Origin: Nissolia schottii
Lineage: Eukaryota; Streptophyta; Magnoliopsida; Fabales; Fabaceae
Reading direction: 5' to 3'
DNA: 64,000 bases
Assembly: GCA_003254905.1 (NCBI GenBank)
Contig: QANU01011877.1
Location: 75,613-139,612 of the forward strand
The position numbers were made by a program, and so were the translations under genes. Of this stretch, positions 1 through 10,861 are shown one piece after another (positions within the stretch are counted from its first letter, which is position 1; every line of letters begins with the position of its first letter). The notes below the pieces were generated by a model that had not been told where the DNA came from, searched no databases, and saw only the letters and a list, made by a program, of their open reading frames with translations.

Positions 1-790
1 TTACTGTCATAACACATGTTCGTAATCTCATTTTCTTTACTATGCCGTCACATTTTAGTTAACATGTCACATTCAACAATGAAGTTAAGACAACAGTTAA
101 GACTAAAAATAAAGTTATAATAATACTTAAGATTATGAATAAAATTATGATAATATCATTTGCACCCTTAATTATTGCACACCTTATTTAATATGTTACA
201 TGGATGGAATATGTGACAATAGAATCGCATAAATGTTATTCCTTTTTTTAATAATCTTTATTATGTAACGAATAACGAATAATGAATCTAATACATTTTT
301 AAATTAATGTATTTAATTAATTATACATTAATTTAAAAATGTACCCAATTTGCCAAGCAGAAGAAATGGAGTATTAAGGATCAATGTAACTCACATTTTG
401 TAACTTGAGAAAATAATAGAATAAAATTTCGTAATTTCTTAAACTAAAGCCACTCACACGTAGAATTTCAATAACAAAAGTAAACACACAAACTTAATGT
501 AGTTCCACATGGCAACAAAACAACAAGGAAGGACACCACCGACATTTCACACGCCTCCGCATTAGCTGTCGGTGGAGAAGCAAAGGTTCTTTGCCTCAAA
601 GCCAGTCTGTTTCCACTTAAACATCGAACACTTCCATCCCACCAAACAGGCTCTCCACCGTCGATCAAAGGCAAACATGTTCGACACATAATCGCGTGTA
701 GTAGCAACTACCCACTGAACCCAGCTGCTCAAAATCAATTTATATTCCACTCTCACATTCTCACCTCTCTCTCTCCTCAGATCAGAGAAG
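1..790. other. AT-rich 5' flank and promoter region of the chitinase-like gene
   Basis: No coding region is supported here. The first 450 bases are AT-rich and contain a perfect palindrome at 292-343, described separately. The last 50 bases before the ATG at 791 are pyrimidine-rich (CTCTCT runs near 760-780), as in many plant 5' leaders. A weak TATA-like stretch lies near 740-745, but I would not assign it firmly. Confidence 0.5.
292..343. repeat. Perfect 21-bp inverted repeat (hairpin) with 10-nt loop
   Basis: Bases 292-312 are the exact reverse complement of 323-343, separated by a 10-nt AT loop (313-322). It is entirely AT-rich apart from one C/G pair per arm. It may be the remnant of a small foldback element or a simple AT palindrome. 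No target-site duplication was recognised. Confidence 0.8.
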
Positions 791-3700
791 ATGATGGGAG
801 TCACTAAACGACGCGTCGTTTCACTCGTCGTCGTTTTACTCGCTCTACTGCTAGTTGTGAACGGCGACGACGGGTACTCAAACGGCAACACGAAGACGCT
901 GGTGAAGCACAAGAATGGGAAGAAGTACTGCGACAAGGGATGGGAATGCAAGGGGTGGTCAATTTACTGTTGTAACCTCACAATCACAGATTATTTCCAG
1001 GTTTACCAGTTCGAGAACCTGTTCTCCAAGCGGAACGTGCCGATGGTGGCGCATGCTGCAGGGTTCTGGGACTATCACTCCTTCATACTCGCCGCCGCGC
1101 AATTCGAGCCGCTGGGGTTCGGAACCACCGGGAACAAGACGACGCAGATGAAGGAGATCGCCGCGTTTCTAGGACACGTCGGCAGCCAGACCTCGTGTGA
1201 GTGAAAGTCTATGACTCTGGTTTTTTACTGTGATTACGGAAATGCTGATTTGATTTCGGTATGTTTGATTTTTTGTGGTGGTTGTTTCTCCATTTGAGAT
1301 TCGCAAAATCCTGTATTGGAAACAGGAAATGGAGAGTGGAAACTTGCTTTGTTTTTGGAAGCTAGCAGAACCTTGGATTCTTATGCGGTTTTGTTGTTGA
1401 TTTTGCGTGAATTTAGTTTTGGAAACGTGATTTTGGCTGAAATGTGAGTTTGTAGGGAAGTGATTCGTACTATGATTTTCACTTTTTATTAGAATTGCCT
1501 TTGGAATTTGGATTTGGAATTGTTATGTTTGGTTTATAATTAGAATGTAGGAAGGAAAGAAGAAGAAAGTAATGGTAGGTTTGCAGTGAAGTGAGTTTTA
1601 GATTTGATTAGCCTGAGCGAACAATTTTGAGAGGTAAGTGCTGTTTATTTAAAGCCGGATTGTTATTGCATGCGTTGAAATTGTAACGGAGGAGATCTGA
1701 ATCTTTGAAATTGTGTGTGAATCAGGTTATTGTTGTGTGGTTTATTTTGGTCTGTAAAGTTTGATTTGTTTCTGTTGACATGGTTTGCAATAGGGTACTA
1801 TGAACGTCGTCTAATCTGTGTAGCAGCCAACTCTGCCTAGTGGGATAGGGCCTGGATGATGTTATAAAACTTGATATGTTTGCTATTTTTGTTGTTACTG
1901 TGCGTGCATTCCGAGAGATGATGGATTACCAGACACCAGTTTGTTTGTGGTTGTATGGTTGGTCACGAGTGGTCGCTTAGTTTTTGTCTTGATTTGTGAT
2001 TTGCAATGTCACCTGCATCTGCATTTCTAGTAGGATAGAAACTAGCTTTGTGAAATTTCATTCATCGGTGACATCTGATTTGGATTTATATTGTGCTTTA
2101 ATTTGGACAACTATGTTGATCATTTCATTCTTGTTACTCTAATGCCAGGTGGTTATGGAGTGGCTACCGGAGGACCTTTGGCCTGGGGTCTTTGTTACAA
2201 TCATGAAATGAGTCCTAGTCAGTCATACTGTGATGACTATTACAAATTAACGTACCCGTGTGCCCCTGGTGCTGATTACTATGGACGTGGCGCCATTCCT
2301 ATTTACTGGTATTTATGTGTTTTAGCTTTACTGATAGTTGAAGCATCCTTTCCTTGTTCTAGATATCCACATTTTACTTTTCACTGTTTGTCCAAGTTTC
2401 TTTATTACTTATTGAGATGCCAAAAGGTAGCCAGTCTCAAAAAGTTTTGTTCTCATTCCTGAATCTATCTGATCGCCATTCATCCCGAACTTGTCCAAGA
2501 CCTTAAGGTCGCATGAATGTCCCTGACCAGTCTCTACCAAATCATTCAAGCCCATTGGAGGGTTAACCCTCTGCTTAAGACTATTTGTTGATAAGTGACA
2601 ACACCCCCTGATGCAATAGTGACAAGTCCCACATCAGTTAGGTGAGGAGTCTTGGGTGTTATATATATGAGTTTGCAAATCTCCACTTTGGGGCTAGCTT
2701 TTGTGGTGTAGTTGGGTGGATTCATATCATGTGGTATTAGGGCCTACCATTGCACTGGTCAATGGGTACCGGTCTTCTCCGTTCTCTGTTCCATATATAC
2801 AGTCTATAAGGGTTGGTGGTATGTGGATATACAGTCTATAAGGGTTGGCAGAGCCGGTCTTCCCAGTTCTCTGTATGTGGACATAGCAGTTAAATTCTGG
2901 TGTTCTCACCAGTTAATTTGTCCTAAGCTCTTGTCAAACTCAGCACAGAAGTTATTGTTTGAACAATCCATTAATTGTTAATGAAACATTCAACTCATGT
3001 AACTGCTATAGGGTGAAAGCCATCAAAGTATCATTAAACATTCCATTATGGAAATTATAGATCTTTCAAAGATGAAAACAAGATGGTAGGAGTTAATTTA
3101 GCATTGCAAATTTTTGGAAAGACTATAGTAAATGAGTAACCTGGTTCTACATGAAAAAATGAGACAGCCTGGCGCAACAAGAGAGTTTCATTTTCGTTTA
3201 TGATGGGTAGATTATTTGACCATATCAATAAAATGGCAGTGCGTGATCAGATTAATTAGCATATCATGATTTTAGGTAAACATAAATTTCTTTTGAAGAT
3301 TTAAATTATTGTATGCATCTTTATTTATTTAGATATCAAAGGGTGGTGATTATGATTCTACCGGAACTGTGTTAGCCATGAATCTAGTTTCTGGGTAAAC
3401 TAGCTTTGTGTGCACATATTCATGCAAAGGAGTCTAGTTATTTTTTATTGGAGCCTGTTTTACTTGATAATAGCCTAAGAACTTAATGGCATAATATGTA
3501 GAGGTTGTACTAATTGGTACTTTCAATGCAGGAACTACAACTATGGTGCTATTGGAGATGGTATACAGGTGGATCTACTCCACCATCCTGAATACGTGGA
3601 GCAGAATGCGACCATTGCCTTTCAGGCTGCAATCTATAGATGGATGACACCGGTCAGGAAGAAACAACCCTCTGCCCATGATGTCTTTGTTGGCAACTGG

Positions 3701-3943
3701 AAGCCTACCAAGAATGACACCCTTGAAAAGCGGGTTCCCGGTTTTGGCGCCACAATGAACCTTCTCTACGGGGACGGTGTTTGTGGAAAAGGTGATGTTG
3801 ATTCAATGAACAATATCGTCTCCCATTATCTGTATTACCTTGACCTTCTTGGTGTTGGCAGAGAGCAAGCTGGTCCTCATGAAGTTCTTTCATGTGCTGA
3901 GCAGATTCCCTTCAACCCATCCTCCAAAGCTCAATCCTCTTAA
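791..3943 (+). CDS. CTL1: Chitinase-like protein (GH19 fold, CTL1/POM1 type)
   Basis: Three exons, 791-1196, 2149-2308 and 3532-3943, join in phase through GT-AG introns to give 325 residues. A hydrophobic signal peptide spans about residues 8-25, so the product is secreted. The rest is a GH19 chitinase fold: a Cys-rich start (YCDKGWECKGW), AAFLGHVGSQTSC, GYGVATGGPLAWGLCY, FQAAIYRWMTP and NNIVSHYLYYLDLLGVG. True class I/II chitinases carry HETTGG with a catalytic glutamate at the place where this protein has CGYGVATGG, so the catalytic acid is missing and the protein is expected to be inactive as a chitinase. In Arabidopsis, CTL1/POM1 (321 aa) and CTL2 act in the apoplast in cellulose assembly. 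Either ATG at 791 or 794 could start the protein. CTL1 versus CTL2 cannot be settled by eye. Intron 2 contains a fossil LTR-type element. Confidence 0.93.
2590..2960 (+). mobile_element. Fossil LTR/TRIM-like element piece in intron 2 of the chitinase-like gene
   Basis: The stretch has features of small plant LTR elements: a GTCCCACATC-type block near 2626-2640 and, at about 2730-2750, a degenerate match to the initiator-tRNA-Met primer-binding site (TGGTATCAGAGCC type) just downstream of the putative LTR end. No coding domain is present. It looks like an old, incomplete TRIM or short LTR remnant. Family assignment is from memory of such repeats and is not certain. Confidence 0.4.
2785..2855 (+). 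repeat. Local tandem duplication in intron 2
   Basis: A 22-base block beginning ATATACAGTCTATAAGGG occurs twice, starting near 2796 and 2828, flanked by two diverged copies of a CGGTCTTC...GTTCTCTGT phrase (near 2770 and 2857). This is a small tandem duplication inside or beside the retroelement remnant. Confidence 0.6.
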
Positions 3944-5523
3944 ATTAAAATTTATCTATTTATTAGCATATGATATCGTTGTGCCAATCCCTTTGAGAGT
4001 GGCAAGTTAATAAGGGTTCTTAAAAGTTATTGATGGAATATGCAATAATTTTAAGTTGTGTGGCAGTGTGCGGATTCTTTATAGTTGTTCATGTAACGTA
4101 GAAGCCAAAGTCATTTGTAATATTATCACACACCGCTAAAAAAATCTGTATCTGGTGTATATGTACTTTATGGACGATTTTGTTTTATCCATTCCCTGGT
4201 TCTTAATGTTGTATTGTAAATTTGAATGTTTATGTCAAACGTAATCTCTTCTGAATCTTTTAGGAGCTTATTAGTGGTGAACAATATAAATTATTTATGC
4301 CTATTTTGAACGACATGAAAGAGCACTATATACTATTATTACGGGCCAATTTTCGAGGCCCAATGCTCCCAAGTACACATGCCCACGGTGCCAAAACAAG
4401 GCCCAGAAGTTGATCTTCTGATCATCAAAAGGCCGAGTTGGGCCAGCTCCTTGCCCGACGTCCAGCCCTATTGTTTCCACCTTCAAGGCCGTTAGCCGCC
4501 AGTTCAATAACCTTTCAGGGATAAGTGCAGTAGAGATCCTGTCAAATAAGAGAAACTACTATCCAAATACCACTCGATCTAGTCTCATGTTCAACTATAA
4601 AAACACATTGATCTAATACTGTTAAATATCACTTATTCTAAATTACGAATTTTCATTGAGCGTCAGAATATTTTTGTAGGTATATCTTGCTACCTTTTAC
4701 TTGAGCTTAGGATTACAAGAGAGAAGCTTTCATCAAGACACATTTGTATTTATCTATTGTGCTTAAGTTATTGTACTAGGTGTATGATTGCCTCGTTGTT
4801 TTCACACAAGCTACAAAAGCAGAACCAACAAAAGCGTAAATTGACATATTTCACCATGCACTCAACTATATATACTATATTAATTAAGGTCAAGGGCACA
4901 CATTATTGGACTCGACTAAAATTTATAGTGATACTCGCAAGTAGTTTTGTGAAAGAAAAAAGATTTTATGTCTACAGGTTGCCACCTTATACAAATACGG
5001 CTTTGATCAAAATATGAGCTCTTGTCACATCTATTCATAAATTCATGAAAGTGAAACTAAGAATTGAGAAGTCTTTATTAAATTTATGGTCAAATAATTG
5101 AAACTGTTAAATGGAACCTGAAGTAAAACCTGCTGATGGACAATGAGAAAGTTTGATTATGTTGTGGGCCAAAATGTATAAACCGACAAGTTAGTCCGAA
5201 AGAAAGGTAGTATTCTATTCACAGATGCAGGGCCCACTTCTAGCTAGATTTAACAGGACGACAAGAAACATTACCAGCTGTTATACGGTAGATCCATTTA
5301 CATGACTGATTGGCTTAAACAAGTTAAACCATCTTCGATCACGTACATCAGTTGACATAATTGTTTTAGTTAAATTAGATGTTGGATTGCAGATACGATA
5401 AAACTTGCAAGAGAATACAAACAAAAGATTGTTAAGCCATGTAAATCATTTTAGATTAATCATCATATGTTTAGGATTGCAGATGTGTTAAAACCTACAA
5501 GAGAATAACCGAAAAGAGATTGT
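3944..5523. other. 3' UTR of the chitinase-like gene and intergenic DNA up to the first single-N join
   Basis: The 3' UTR probably runs to about 4250. From about 4340 to 4720 is an LTR-like fossil, listed separately. The rest is AT-rich with no supported gene; the short open frame at 4757-5017 has no recognisable domain. Near the contig end, a block of about 50 bases is repeated (about 5390-5437 and 5473-5523), giving a diverged tandem duplication of roughly 84 bases. Confidence 0.5.
4340..4720 (+). mobile_element. Probable LTR fragment of a Ty3/gypsy-like element (fossil)
   Basis: A GC-richer block (GGCCCA...GGGCCAGC) is followed by CTATAAAAACACA, a TATA-like signal, and then TTCATTGAGCGTCAGAATAT and TTTGTAGGTAT. 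This order and the 'TGAGCGTC' phrase are familiar from the 3' part of plant gypsy-type LTRs. No internal domains flank it, so it is a solo or truncated fossil. The family call is inferred from memory. Confidence 0.35.
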
Positions 5524-5524
5524 N

Positions 5525-5864
5525 TACGCTGTTCACGATTATTGATTGGTGGGTTGTATAATGGACTTGGCTTAATAGTTTAATAGAAGTAGCATGACAT
5601 ATTGATTTTTCTCGTTACATTCTGGCACTCATTCCCTAACGTCATATCCATCCACACCGTCCAAGCCACGTGTCATCTCCTAAACACCCTCTACTTTTTC
5701 ACAATATTTTAGTAAGAGTACCAAATTCTTTTTACCAATCTTTTATAGGAATCGCTTAATATTTCTTCTTTCTATCTTTCTCAAAAAAAATATCAGTTAT
5801 TATTTATAGAAGTTGTTAAGAAAATTGGTAAGAGAATATAATATTTTTTAATAATTTTTAAATC
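5525..5864 (+). repeat. 340-base direct repeat, copy 1 (contig overlap)
   Basis: Identical to 8380-8719. It starts at the first base after the N at 5524, and its partner ends at the last base before the N at 8720, which is the signature of an unmerged contig overlap. Confidence 0.9.
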
Positions 5865-6605
5865 AAATCTTTTCTTTTTTTTTAATTAGTAGAATTTGAG
5901 TGGCGTTTGACTTAAGCACCACCGAGTTCAAGAAATTAAAGAAAGAGGACTGAATTTTTCATGTTAAATATTTTTATGTTTGATCATGTTATATGATAGA
6001 GAAAAATAATAATATTTAAATTAGATCATGTTAGTTATAAAAAGACTTCATTTATTTAAAATATTTGTATCTTCTTCTCTCATAATATGATTAAACTATA
6101 TTTGATATAAAAATATATATTAAAAATGACATGCTTAAATTTGAGATTACTAATTAAAAGAGGGTAACTCTTTTAATTTTAACAAAAAAACATTAGATGT
6201 AATATGATAATTTCTCACCTCATTTTTCAATCATGCTGTGATTTCAATCTCTCCTCATAAAAATGATTAAAAAAAAACATTTTCTAATTAATAATCTATT
6301 GTTATGTGTGACCTCAATTATTACCAAAAATTAATTATTATGATTGAAAATCGTAAGGAATGACACGGTAATAACTCAGATCATCATTTAACTATATTGA
6401 CATGAATTTGATTCTCAATTATGAGAATTGATTTTTTTTTTAAAGTTATGAATTTATCATTTACGTATAAAAAATTAATCGCTGTTATTTACGCTCAACA
6501 TCTTGGGGGGAAATAAAAAAATCGTTGTAGGCGGGGTGAAAATCGTGGGTACAAATAAAAAAAAGTGTATTATTGTTACACGTTGTCGTTCTCATCCACA
6601 ACCAN

Positions 6606-7654
6606 TTAATATACAAATTTTCACTTATTTTAATACACCTTTTTCACTTATTTTCTTAATATAAGCTGAGAATAATCGTGAGTCTTGATTATTGATTTAT
6701 TCAAATTTCTTTCTCTTAGAAGCAAATCGGATGAACCCGAGATGTTACGTATAACTTTGGTCTTAGGTTGATTTCAAAAACTTGAAAGGTTGCGAACACA
6801 GTGGTGGTTGATAATCTTAGATAGCAATAGTAGTACTTGAAAAAGACACTCTGACGCCTAAATAAGTTTGTGAGTGAATATGAGGTAAAGATAATAGTTA
6901 GAGAACATACCCAAACTTAACTGAGATCCATGCTTATATAATTGTGTCTGGTTAGATTTATGGTGGTTGAAGAGAAATTCATAACTATTTCAAAGGATTT
7001 TATGGAATCATTATGAGTCGTATACATAATAATGTCTGACATTATTAATTGTTTCGATGACTCCTAAACGGTTACAAAATCTTAGGCTCGATGGATTGAG
7101 TGTTCACGGTATGTCAAACATAAATAAGTGCAAACATAAATAAGTGCAAACTATCTCAGAACCATGATTAACATTCCAGACCCAAATTTTAGCCATTACA
7201 TTTTCATGCATTAATTCATTTTTAGTGGCTCTATTATAGAAACCAAGACAAAAATAAGATATATAAGAGGAAATTTTCTTTATCTCTCTTTAATTTATTA
7301 AAAAGAAATACTAAAGTCACGAAGAAAGTTGTAAGAGCAAGCAAGATAACTTATTCTTTGTATCCTTAATTAATTCATGTCTTGTGGAATATACCATCAA
7401 ATGACGTTTTGAAAAGGAAAAATGCTTAATGGCCCGATGCCAATGTCTCACGAAATTGTACAAATGATCTCCCATTTGACGTGGAAAATTGACCTTCGGG
7501 CTATATAGGAGTACTATTTTAAAATGATGTCATTCTAATTCTCATTGTTGTCATCATAATAATATTTCTCTAAATCACTAGGAACGAATATTTAGTGATA
7601 AAAAATTTAGATAATATGTCTAAGATCTGCAGTTCAAATTTTAATATCACCATT
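6606..7654 (+). repeat. 1049-base direct repeat, copy 1 (contig overlap)
   Basis: Identical to 8823-9871. It starts right after the N at 6605, and its partner ends right before the N at 9872. No coding content is recognised. Confidence 0.9.
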
Positions 7655-8379
7655 ATAATTTTAGATGATTAAAAAAATAATATCATCTCTCTTGTATTGC
7701 AGATCAATTTTAGCAAAAATGTAAGTTACATGTAATTTTTTTTAATATACACTTTAGACATAGTGAGTGATTGTGCTGTTTAGATATTAAGAATATTCTT
7801 CGGAGCGTGGCCTTATAATGGTAACCTTTGGGATTTACAATACTTAGAACAATAATGTAATAGTAATTCTTATGAGTTATATTGAATTCGGTTTAAACTA
7901 TACCATTATCTTCTTGTTTACAGGTAGTTTTACTCATAACGACATGGATAGTATAGTTAATTTTCCAATAACAAAGGTTTTAGAGTTTACATTTTCTTTA
8001 TCTTAATCCATCTTTATTTCATTTATAACAATTTTTCATACGATTACTTGCATCCTTACTAATCTCTTTTGAGTCGGATTAACTCAGCATAAAAATAAAA
8101 ACAAAAAAATTAGAAGAAAAATTGTCAAAAAACTAAAAACCATAGTTGATACGTTATATACAACACTCCTACTTTATTGTATCTTCATGTTCAACAGACT
8201 TAAAGCTTATACGTGCAGAATCAGTACTCCTCCTCCTTTCTTAAATCAACTAATGTGACAATGAATTAAATACATTGAATTAGTAATAATAGACAAATTA
8301 AGAGCTTAAATAATTGAGTTAGTTAACCACCAATTGGATACCGTATTTTGAGATACGTACAAGGTAGTATTTCTTGAGT

Positions 8380-8719
8380 TACGCTGTTCACGATTATTGA
8401 TTGGTGGGTTGTATAATGGACTTGGCTTAATAGTTTAATAGAAGTAGCATGACATATTGATTTTTCTCGTTACATTCTGGCACTCATTCCCTAACGTCAT
8501 ATCCATCCACACCGTCCAAGCCACGTGTCATCTCCTAAACACCCTCTACTTTTTCACAATATTTTAGTAAGAGTACCAAATTCTTTTTACCAATCTTTTA
8601 TAGGAATCGCTTAATATTTCTTCTTTCTATCTTTCTCAAAAAAAATATCAGTTATTATTTATAGAAGTTGTTAAGAAAATTGGTAAGAGAATATAATATT
8701 TTTTAATAATTTTTAAATC
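8380..8719 (+). repeat. 340-base direct repeat, copy 2
   Basis: Second copy of 5525-5864, same orientation and length, ending at the N at 8720. Confidence 0.9.
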
Positions 8720-8822
8720 NAAAGGTTAAAGATTTGAAGAATCTAGAAACTAGAGTGGTATGCTTTGAATTTAGACCAAGTAATCGAGGTAGTTGGTGTG
8801 TTCTAATCGTTTTCTGTTTAGT

Positions 8823-9871
8823 TTAATATACAAATTTTCACTTATTTTAATACACCTTTTTCACTTATTTTCTTAATATAAGCTGAGAATAATCGTGAGT
8901 CTTGATTATTGATTTATTCAAATTTCTTTCTCTTAGAAGCAAATCGGATGAACCCGAGATGTTACGTATAACTTTGGTCTTAGGTTGATTTCAAAAACTT
9001 GAAAGGTTGCGAACACAGTGGTGGTTGATAATCTTAGATAGCAATAGTAGTACTTGAAAAAGACACTCTGACGCCTAAATAAGTTTGTGAGTGAATATGA
9101 GGTAAAGATAATAGTTAGAGAACATACCCAAACTTAACTGAGATCCATGCTTATATAATTGTGTCTGGTTAGATTTATGGTGGTTGAAGAGAAATTCATA
9201 ACTATTTCAAAGGATTTTATGGAATCATTATGAGTCGTATACATAATAATGTCTGACATTATTAATTGTTTCGATGACTCCTAAACGGTTACAAAATCTT
9301 AGGCTCGATGGATTGAGTGTTCACGGTATGTCAAACATAAATAAGTGCAAACATAAATAAGTGCAAACTATCTCAGAACCATGATTAACATTCCAGACCC
9401 AAATTTTAGCCATTACATTTTCATGCATTAATTCATTTTTAGTGGCTCTATTATAGAAACCAAGACAAAAATAAGATATATAAGAGGAAATTTTCTTTAT
9501 CTCTCTTTAATTTATTAAAAAGAAATACTAAAGTCACGAAGAAAGTTGTAAGAGCAAGCAAGATAACTTATTCTTTGTATCCTTAATTAATTCATGTCTT
9601 GTGGAATATACCATCAAATGACGTTTTGAAAAGGAAAAATGCTTAATGGCCCGATGCCAATGTCTCACGAAATTGTACAAATGATCTCCCATTTGACGTG
9701 GAAAATTGACCTTCGGGCTATATAGGAGTACTATTTTAAAATGATGTCATTCTAATTCTCATTGTTGTCATCATAATAATATTTCTCTAAATCACTAGGA
9801 ACGAATATTTAGTGATAAAAAATTTAGATAATATGTCTAAGATCTGCAGTTCAAATTTTAATATCACCATT
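8823..9871 (+). repeat. 1049-base direct repeat, copy 2
   Basis: Second copy of 6606-7654, same orientation and length, ending at the N at 9872. Confidence 0.9.
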
Positions 9872-9872
9872 N

Positions 9873-10861
9873 ACGGTATCGCTGCTCCCCAACGATTTTT
9901 CTGAACAAGGACTCGTTTGTTCGTTTCCATTTTCCATTTCCAATCTCAATAGAAGATCTCTTCGATTCGTCTATTCGGTTCTCGGTTTTCGCGAGCAATT
10001 CTCGAAGTGATTTATTTTGTTGGTGCGAAGGAAATCGAAGAGAATGCTGGATCGGGAGCCTTGATTCTTCTGCGATTTCGCGATCTCGATTATTTTGTTT
10101 ATTTTTGGTGCGACGCGTGTTGTGTCTTTGATTCACGCGCTTTTCGACGAGGCCACTGTTTTATAGGTTGAAATCGGCATTGGATTTGCGTTGTTCTGAT
10201 ACCGGAGTTGATCGAATCGGAAGTTATTGCAATCATGACTCAGGTTCTGTACTAAACTGCTTTTTCTGATTTGATTTTGGTTTGTGTCTGAATCCGAATC
10301 TATGAGGCATGTTTGTAATTTGATTATTTCTGAAATTAATTGTTCTCTTTCTTTTCAAGCTATTTAAGGAAGTATAAGTTTATGAGCTGTTTTGAGGGGG
10401 GAAAAAGCTAATTCAAGGACATTAGGTTTATGATTTGTGTTATTTTTTCTGAAATGACGATGATGAAGCTGATGTGAATACAAAAAATGATAATCCAAGT
10501 AGGTCTGTGGTGTTTTTTGTCCCCCTGAAAATGACAACGATGAAGAAGCTGATTTCAATCCCAAAAAATGAAAAAACTTGTCCAAACATGCACCTGTGAT
10601 TTGTGTGTTTTTCTGAAATGATGATGATGAAGCTGATTTGAACAAACCCAAAAAAAAAAAACAGAAAAAGCTAATCTAAACATAAACTAGGTCTGTGATT
10701 TGTGTATTTCTCTGAAATGATGATGATGATGATCATGATTGTGGCAGGCTGTGGAGGTTCTGAATCGCTATGGGACGGATCTGGTGGGGGAACCTAGGGG
10801 TTCTGGTTCTGAGTGTTTGGCAGGTTTTGAATGTTTCTTTAACATTGTGAGGGCACTCGGG
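9873..10861 (+). other. 5' leader of the PP2C gene with intron and possible alternative first coding exon
   Basis: The GC-richer start (9873 to about 10243) looks like a 5' UTR exon. It ends with ATG ACT CAG followed by a GT donor at 10244, and a matching acceptor precedes 10748. The intron (10244-10747) carries four diverged direct repeats of about 80-110 bases built on GATGATGAAGCTGAT near 10455, 10540, 10620 and 10715. After splicing, the upstream ATG is in frame with MGSC at 10862. Confidence 0.6.
10425..10740 (+). repeat. Diverged tandem repeats in the PP2C leader intron
   Basis: About four imperfect copies of a unit reading roughly 'ctgtgatttgtg...tctgaaatgatgatgatgaagctgatttgaa...caaaaaa' follow each other with spacings of about 80-110 bases. 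They lie inside the probable leader intron and create spurious open frames on the other strand. Confidence 0.6.

Larger units (their letters stand above)
5524..9872. other. Scaffold stretch of single-N-joined contigs with overlapping ends, probably misordered
   Basis: Single N characters at 5524, 6605, 8720 and 9872 delimit three contigs. Block 5525-5864 (340 bases) equals 8380-8719, and block 6606-7654 (1049 bases) equals 8823-9871; I saw no mismatch. Each copy begins immediately after an N or ends immediately before one. The overlaps chain as (8721-9871), then (6606-8719), then (5525-6604), so the contigs look joined in reverse order and the real sequence would be about 2.96 kb. No gene is supported inside. 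It is AT-rich, with a CCACGTGTCA (ACGT-core) motif in the 340-base block. Confidence 0.85.

Noticed and set aside
5525-9871. Apparent segmental duplication of 340 and 1049 bases upstream of the PP2C gene
   Set aside because: All boundaries coincide with single-N contig joins and the copies look identical, so an assembly ordering artefact is the better explanation.
10364-10651. Minus-strand frame of 95 codons with repeated SASSS motifs
   Set aside because: Arises from the tandem repeats in the PP2C leader intron; no relation to any known protein.
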